Shown: piece after piece, positions 60,144-64,000 of the stretch
Layout of the letters: each line of letters begins with the position of its first letter
How positions within the stretch are numbered: position 1 is the first letter of the stretch
From: Bog-473 sp036502025
GTDB taxonomy: Bacteria; Actinomycetota; Acidimicrobiia; Acidimicrobiales; RAAP-2
DNA: 64,000 nucleotides
NCBI GenBank assembly: GCA_036502025.1
Contig: DASXZJ010000029.1
Coordinates: forward strand, 62,001-126,000
Direction of reading: 5' to 3'
Position numbers and translations under genes: made by a program
The notes under the pieces: model-generated
Told to the model about the DNA's origin: nothing
Databases searched by the model: none
What the model saw: the letters and a program-made list of their open reading frames with translations, nothing else

Positions 60144-61184
60144 GTGCTCGGGTTGCTCGTCTCAGGCGGCGTCGGGCTCTGGGTGGCCATCCTGGCCACC
60201 CCGAACCTCATGCGGTCCTTCGTCCGCCGCAGTCTCGGCCAGCCGATCCGCGAGGACGGTCCGGCCAGCCACAGCGTGAAGTCCGGCACGCCGACCATGG
60301 GTGGGCTGGTCATCGTCTTCGGGGCGGTGTTCGGCTATGCGGTGGGGCACATCGGGACCGAAGTGCGGTTCTCCCGCACGGGCTACCTGGTCATCTTCGC
60401 CATCGTCTCGTTCGGGGCCATCGGCTTCCTCGACGACTGGATCAAGGTGCGCCACCAGCGCAGCCTCGGGCTGAACAAGCGCGGCAAGTCGGGCGCCCAG
60501 GTCGTCTGTGCGGTCATCTTCGCCGAGCTGGCCGTCCACTGGGCCCACACCTCGACGCAACTGACCTTCACCCGCGTCGGTGTGCTGGGCATCAACCTGG
60601 GCGAGGTCGGGTGGGTCGTCTTCGCCGTGCTGGTCATGGTGGGCACCTCCAACGCGGTGAACATCACCGACGGCGTCGACGGCCTGGCCGCCGGGACGTC
60701 GACCTTCGCCTTCGCCGTGCTGGCCATCATCGGCTACTGGATCTTCCGGCACGAAACCATCTACCACGTGCTTCCGGCGTCGGCCATCGACCTGGCGCTG
60801 GCCGCGGTCGCCCTGGCCGGCGCCTGCAGCGGGTTCCTCTGGTGGAACGCCGCCCCGGCCAAGATCATCATGGGCGACACCGGATCGCTGGCCATCGGCT
60901 CAGGTCTGGCCGCGCTGTGCCTGTTGCTCAACCTGGACCTCCTGCTGCCCATCATCGGCGGTCTCTTCGTGATGGAGACCCTCTCGGTCATCGCGCAGGT
61001 CATCAGCTTCCGGATCTTCCACCGCCGTATCTTCCGGATGGCGCCGATCCACCACCATTTCGAATTGGGCGGGTGGCCCGAGACCACGGTGATCATCCGC
61101 TTCTGGATACTCGGCGGGCTGTTTGTCGCCCTGGGCCTGGGCATCTTCTACGGCGACTTCCTCACGGTGGCGAAGATCACATGA
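60144..61184 (+). CDS. mraY: Phospho-N-acetylmuramoyl-pentapeptide transferase MraY
   Basis: The 346-residue enzyme transfers phospho-MurNAc-pentapeptide to undecaprenyl phosphate, making lipid I. It has about ten spans. Family motifs are KSGTPTMGG near residue 45, FLDDWIKVRHQRSLGL with the DD pair, NITDGVDGLAAG, IMGDTGSLAIG, and APIHHHFELGGWPE, the His-rich C-terminal loop. GTG 60144 follows the murE stop by four bases, an unusual direct junction. Its stop overlaps the 33-codon linker frame by ATGA. Confidence 0.95.
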   Translation: MLGLLVSGGVGLWVAILATPNLMRSFVRRSLGQPIREDGPASHSVKSGTPTMGGLVIVFGAVFGYAVGHIGTEVRFSRTGYLVIFAIVSFGAIGFLDDWIKVRHQRSLGLNKRGKSGAQVVCAVIFAELAVHWAHTSTQLTFTRVGVLGINLGEVGWVVFAVLVMVGTSNAVNITDGVDGLAAGTSTFAFAVLAIIGYWIFRHETIYHVLPASAIDLALAAVALAGACSGFLWWNAAPAKIIMGDTGSLAIGSGLAALCLLLNLDLLLPIIGGLFVMETLSVIAQVISFRIFHRRIFRMAPIHHHFELGGWPETTVIIRFWILGGLFVALGLGIFYGDFLTVAKIT

Positions 61185-61282
61185 GCACACTCCACCACTT
61201 TGGGGGCGCCATCGGGAAGGCTTGTGCCATGTGTCGGGTGGCGGAGCGGGTTGGCGCGCGCGGGCGCGGAGGTTCGCGGTGA
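61181..61282 (+). CDS. Linker small frame between mraY and ftsW (33 aa)
   Basis: ATG 61181 overlaps the mraY stop (ATGA) and the TGA overlaps ftsW GTG 61279 (GTGA). The 33-residue product is MSTLHHFGGAIGKACAMCR, then VAERVGARGRGGSR. It is basic, has ACxxCR and third-position GC near 75 percent. murD usually lies here, but the frame shows no MurD motif. It may couple translation of ftsW to mraY, or be a tiny protein. Confidence 0.35.
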   Translation: MSTLHHFGGAIGKACAMCRVAERVGARGRGGSR

Positions 61283-62532
61283 CGCCGACCCGCGGTGCCG
61301 TCGCCACTCGTGCCCCGGCCGCCCCGGCCCACCGGTCCGGTCTTCTCACCGGCTTCAGGCAACTGCCGACCTCCACGGTGCTGGTCGGCGTGGTGGTGCT
61401 CCTCTGCATCATCGGCCTGGTCATGGTGGGCTCGGCTTCCTCGGTCATCTCCATCGCGACCTACGGGACGCCGTGGGCCATCCTGATCCGCGAGGCGATG
61501 TGGATGGGCGTCGGCATCATCGCCCTCGGGGCCGCCATCCGCTTCGACTACCACCACCTACGACGCCTCAGCACGATCCTCCTGATCGTCACCTTCGGGC
61601 TGCTCCTCATCGTCATGGTCCCGGGCATCGGCGTCCACGTCGACGGGTCGAGCCGGTGGATCGGCTTCGGGCAGTTCCGCGTGCAGCCCTCCGAATTGAT
61701 GAAGCTCGCCCTGACCATTTTCGCGGCGGACTTCATCACCCGCCGGCTCGACGAGGACGCCACCGACCGCCGCATCATGGGGCCGCTACTGATGGTCACC
61801 GGCGCGGCCGGGCTCCTGATCCTGGTCCAGCCCGACATGGGCACGGCCATGGTCATCGGCTGCATCGCCATGGCGCTGCTCTTCGTCTCAGGGGTCCGCC
61901 TCGGCCCGGTGTTCAAGATTCTGGGTGCGCTGGTGGTGCTGGCGCTCATCGTGGCGGTGGCCTCCCCGTACCGGCGGGAACGGCTGCTCTCCTTCCTCGA
62001 TCCCTCGGCGCACGGCAAGGGATCGGGGTACCAGGTGCTGCAGTCCCTGATCGGCCTCGGCTCGGGCCACCTCTTCGGGGCCGGCATCGGCGGCGGCCAG
62101 CAGCAGTGGGGTTTCCTGCCCAATGCGCACACCGACTTCATCTTCTCGGTCATCGGGGAGGAGCTCGGCTTCCTCGGCGCGGCGCTGGTCATCGTGCTGC
62201 TCGGGATGTTCGTCTGGTTCGGCATCCGGGCGGCCATGCGATCACCGGACCGCTTCGGCGGCCTGCTGGCGCTCGGGCTGGTGGCCTGGGTGGCCGCCGA
62301 GACACTGATCAACATCGGCGCCGTGGTGGGCGTCCTGCCCGTGACGGGGATCCCGCTGCCTTTCATCTCCTTCGGGGGCTCGTCCCTGGTCATCACCATG
62401 GCGGCGGCCGGCATCCTCATCAACATCGCCCGGAACGAGGGCAGCGACCGCGCCGGCGGCCTGCTCCACCGCGGCGGCGAGCGGTCGACCGCGCGCGCCC
62501 CGGCGGGCCGCAGCCGCGGCCGGGGTCGGTGA
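61279..62532 (+). CDS. ftsW: Lipid II polymerase FtsW (SEDS family)
   Basis: The 417-residue SEDS protein has about ten spans and characteristic motifs: LVMVGSASSVIS near residue 45, VDGSSRWIGFGQFRVQPSELMKLAL near residue 128, VQPDMGTAMVIG, the loop with NAHTDFIFSVIGEELGFLG including the catalytic-type Asp, and FISFGGSSLV near the end. It polymerises septal glycan with FtsI. GTG 61279 has GGAGG seven bases before. The C-terminus is a basic Arg/Gly tail. Its stop overlaps murG by GTGA. Confidence 0.93.
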   Translation: MTPTRGAVATRAPAAPAHRSGLLTGFRQLPTSTVLVGVVVLLCIIGLVMVGSASSVISIATYGTPWAILIREAMWMGVGIIALGAAIRFDYHHLRRLSTILLIVTFGLLLIVMVPGIGVHVDGSSRWIGFGQFRVQPSELMKLALTIFAADFITRRLDEDATDRRIMGPLLMVTGAAGLLILVQPDMGTAMVIGCIAMALLFVSGVRLGPVFKILGALVVLALIVAVASPYRRERLLSFLDPSAHGKGSGYQVLQSLIGLGSGHLFGAGIGGGQQQWGFLPNAHTDFIFSVIGEELGFLGAALVIVLLGMFVWFGIRAAMRSPDRFGGLLALGLVAWVAAETLINIGAVVGVLPVTGIPLPFISFGGSSLVITMAAAGILINIARNEGSDRAGGLLHRGGERSTARAPAGRSRGRGR

Positions 62533-63665
62533 GCGGGGGGCGCGGTGCAGTGATCGCCGGGGGCGGGACGGGTGGTCACGTCGTGCCGTCACTCCAGATT
62601 GCCCGGGCCCTGGTGGCCCGGGGCCATGACACCGCCTCGATCGAGCTCTACGGCTCCCGTCGGGGCCAGGAGGCCACGCTCTGGCCGTCCCTCGGCTTCC
62701 CCTTCACGCTCCTTTCGGGCCGGGGCATCCGCCGCAGTGTCCGGCCCGGCGCGTGGTGGGACAACGCCGGCGCCGTTGCAGGGCTCCTGTGGGCCACGGT
62801 GCGGGCGGTCGGCTCGTTCGTGCGGCGCCGGCCGCGGGTGGTCGTCGTGGTGGGGGGGTACGCCAGCTTCCCGGCCGGGTTGGCCGCCGTGGTCACCCGC
62901 GTGCCCCTGGTGCTGGTCAACACCGATGCCGTGCCGGGCGCGGTCAACGCGGTGCTCGGGCGTTTCGCCGCCGCGAACGCGGTGGCCTTCCCCGGTACCG
63001 GCCTCCCGCGCGCCGAGGTCACCGGCACGCCGGTCCGGCCCGAGCTGGCCTCCCTGGACCGCGCCGCGGCGGGACGGCGGGAGGCCCGTGCCGCACTCGG
63101 GCTCCCGGGGGAGGGGTTCACGGTCGCCGCCTTCGGCGGTTCACTGGGGGCCCACCGGATCAACGCCGCCGTAGCCGAGCTGGCCACGGAATGGGCCGGC
63201 AGGGCGGGAGTGTCGATCTACCACGTCGCCGGCCGGCGGGATTACGAGGAGTTCGCCCGGGCGGGTGGAGAGGCCGGTGGGCTCTTCTACCGGGTGGTGC
63301 CGTTCGAGGAGCGGATGCCCGAGCTGTATCGAGCGGTCGATGTCTGCGTGTGCCGTGCCGGGGCGATGACGGTGGCCGAGTTGCTGGTGGCGGGCGTACC
63401 GGCCGTCCTGGTGCCCCTGCCCGGGGCGCCCAAGGACCATCAGACCCGCAATGCCGGCGCGCTGGTGGAGGCCGGAGCCGCGGTGCTGGTGCCTGATGGG
63501 GAATGTGACGGGGCGCGTCTGGCGGCCGAGCTCGATGCGCTGACGTCGGACCCGGCGCGCCTGACCGCCATGGCGGCCGCCGCCCGGGGCCTCGGGCATC
63601 CCGACGCGGCCGCGCGCGTGGCGGAGTTGGTGGACGGCCATGCCGAAGCGGTGAGGCCGCCGTGA
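62529..63665 (+). CDS. murG: UDP-GlcNAc:lipid I transferase MurG
   Basis: The 378-residue GT-B enzyme makes lipid II from lipid I and UDP-GlcNAc at the cytoplasmic membrane. Seen: AGGGTGGHVVPSLQIARAL near residue 10, GGYASFPAG near residue 115, GGSLGAHRIN near residue 203, and CRAGAMTVAEL near residue 278 with LVPLPGAPKDHQTRNA, the UDP-GlcNAc site. GTG 62529 overlaps the ftsW stop, and its own stop overlaps murC (GTGA), so the three are translationally linked. Confidence 0.94.
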   Translation: MSGGRGAVIAGGGTGGHVVPSLQIARALVARGHDTASIELYGSRRGQEATLWPSLGFPFTLLSGRGIRRSVRPGAWWDNAGAVAGLLWATVRAVGSFVRRRPRVVVVVGGYASFPAGLAAVVTRVPLVLVNTDAVPGAVNAVLGRFAAANAVAFPGTGLPRAEVTGTPVRPELASLDRAAAGRREARAALGLPGEGFTVAAFGGSLGAHRINAAVAELATEWAGRAGVSIYHVAGRRDYEEFARAGGEAGGLFYRVVPFEERMPELYRAVDVCVCRAGAMTVAELLVAGVPAVLVPLPGAPKDHQTRNAGALVEAGAAVLVPDGECDGARLAAELDALTSDPARLTAMAAAARGLGHPDAAARVAELVDGHAEAVRPP

Positions 63666-64000
63666 CGTTGGATCTGAGTACACCGCGGCGCATCCACATC
63701 GTCGGTGTCGGGGGCGCCGGCATGAGCGCCATCGCCCTGGTGCTGCGCGCCATGGGGCACACCGTGACCGGCTCGGACCTGAAGGACTCGGCGGTGGCCG
63801 AGCGGCTGCGGTCCCAGGGGATCCAGGTGGCGATCGGGCACGCTGCGGCCAATGTCGGCCCGGTGGACGCCGTCACCTACTCGCCCGCGGTGGCGCTGAG
63901 CAATCCCGAAATCGTGGCGGCGGCGGACCGGGGGGCGATGGTGGTGCCGCGCTCGGGGACCCTCGCCGCCATCTGCGCCACCCGGCGCTGCCTGGCCGTG
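63662..64000 (+). CDS. murC: UDP-N-acetylmuramate-L-alanine ligase MurC, N-terminal part
   Basis: The visible 113 residues carry RRIHIVGVGGAGMSAIALVL (UDP-binding glycine motif), GSDLKDSAVAERL and VTYSPAVALSNPEIVAA, typical of the MurC N-terminal domain. The ATP loop and catalytic domains lie beyond the right edge of the window. MurC adds L-Ala to UDP-MurNAc. GTG 63662 overlaps the murG stop (GTGA). Confidence 0.9.
   Translation, partial: MTLDLSTPRRIHIVGVGGAGMSAIALVLRAMGHTVTGSDLKDSAVAERLRSQGIQVAIGHAAANVGPVDAVTYSPAVALSNPEIVAAADRGAMVVPRSGTLAAICATRRCLAV

Overview
The window is about 64 kb of high-GC chromosomal DNA from an actinobacterium. It is GC-rich throughout, uses many GTG starts, and joins neighbouring genes by 4-base ATGA/GTGA overlaps. 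Several genes point to actinobacterial redox chemistry: a mycothiol-linked Rv2466c-type oxidoreductase, a mycothiol-dependent maleylpyruvate isomerase-type protein, an F420/PPOX-fold protein and an ergothioneine gene pair. The division/cell-wall (dcw) cluster includes a meso-diaminopimelate-type MurE. This mix, with a UDP-sulfoquinovose synthase and a short dcw cluster, suggests the class Acidimicrobiia, but that placement is an inference. I saw no rRNA, tRNA, CRISPR array, insertion sequence, prophage or replication origin.

Layout. 1-4.3 kb: the 3' end of trmO, a secreted GH99-like protein, a Rv1264-type adenylate cyclase, a DinB protein and an M48 protease. 4.4-10 kb: a minus-strand run of START-like protein, M20 peptidase, acyl-CoA dehydrogenase, APH-family kinase, SDR and Rv2466c-like DsbA protein, mostly coupled by overlaps, which looks like a lipid or xenobiotic catabolic operon. 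10-25 kb: scattered oxidoreductases and catabolic genes (ArsC-like, nitroreductase, nitronate monooxygenase, APH, aldehyde dehydrogenase, P450, an ArsR-type regulator, a phosphonate monoester hydrolase-type sulfatase, two SDRs, EthD, NTF2-like, VOC and PPOX proteins). 24.9-30.8 kb: a glycoconjugate block with an MptB-like mannosyltransferase, UDP-sulfoquinovose synthase and a YfhO-like giant membrane protein. 30.7-33 kb: egtB-egtD. 33-37 kb: PAP2/Aur1-like and GT39/ArnT-like membrane enzymes. 37-40 kb: a ferredoxin, PadR regulator and ABC-2 exporter operon. 40-47 kb: a lower-GC methyltransferase, a nitronate monooxygenase, an MFS pump fused to a winged-helix domain, and a divergent GlcNAc-kinase/GH4 pair. 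47-51 kb: CapA, a low-molecular-weight phosphatase and an acyl-CoA synthetase. 51-54 kb: DUF3040, ROK kinase, a small protein, an HNH nuclease and a lipoate-ligase-like protein. 54.4-64 kb: the dcw cluster mraZ-rsmH-ftsL-like-ftsI-murE-mraY-ftsW-murG-murC, running off the right edge.

The most unusual pattern is at gene junctions. Two tiny frames, between ftsI and murE and between mraY and ftsW, overlap both flanking genes by exactly 4 bases and both carry an ACxxCR motif. A tandem 14-bp repeat after the ROK gene creates two successive 5-codon frames chained by ATGA overlaps. They look like a termination-reinitiation relay, although chance is not excluded. The dcw cluster also lacks murF and murD at their usual places. 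Other points of interest are two face-to-face promoters predicted to give leaderless mRNAs at 19.13-19.19 kb, the MFS-winged helix fusion, a CPWA (not CPWC) active site in the Rv2466c homologue, and an egtB-egtD pair without egtA/C/E.
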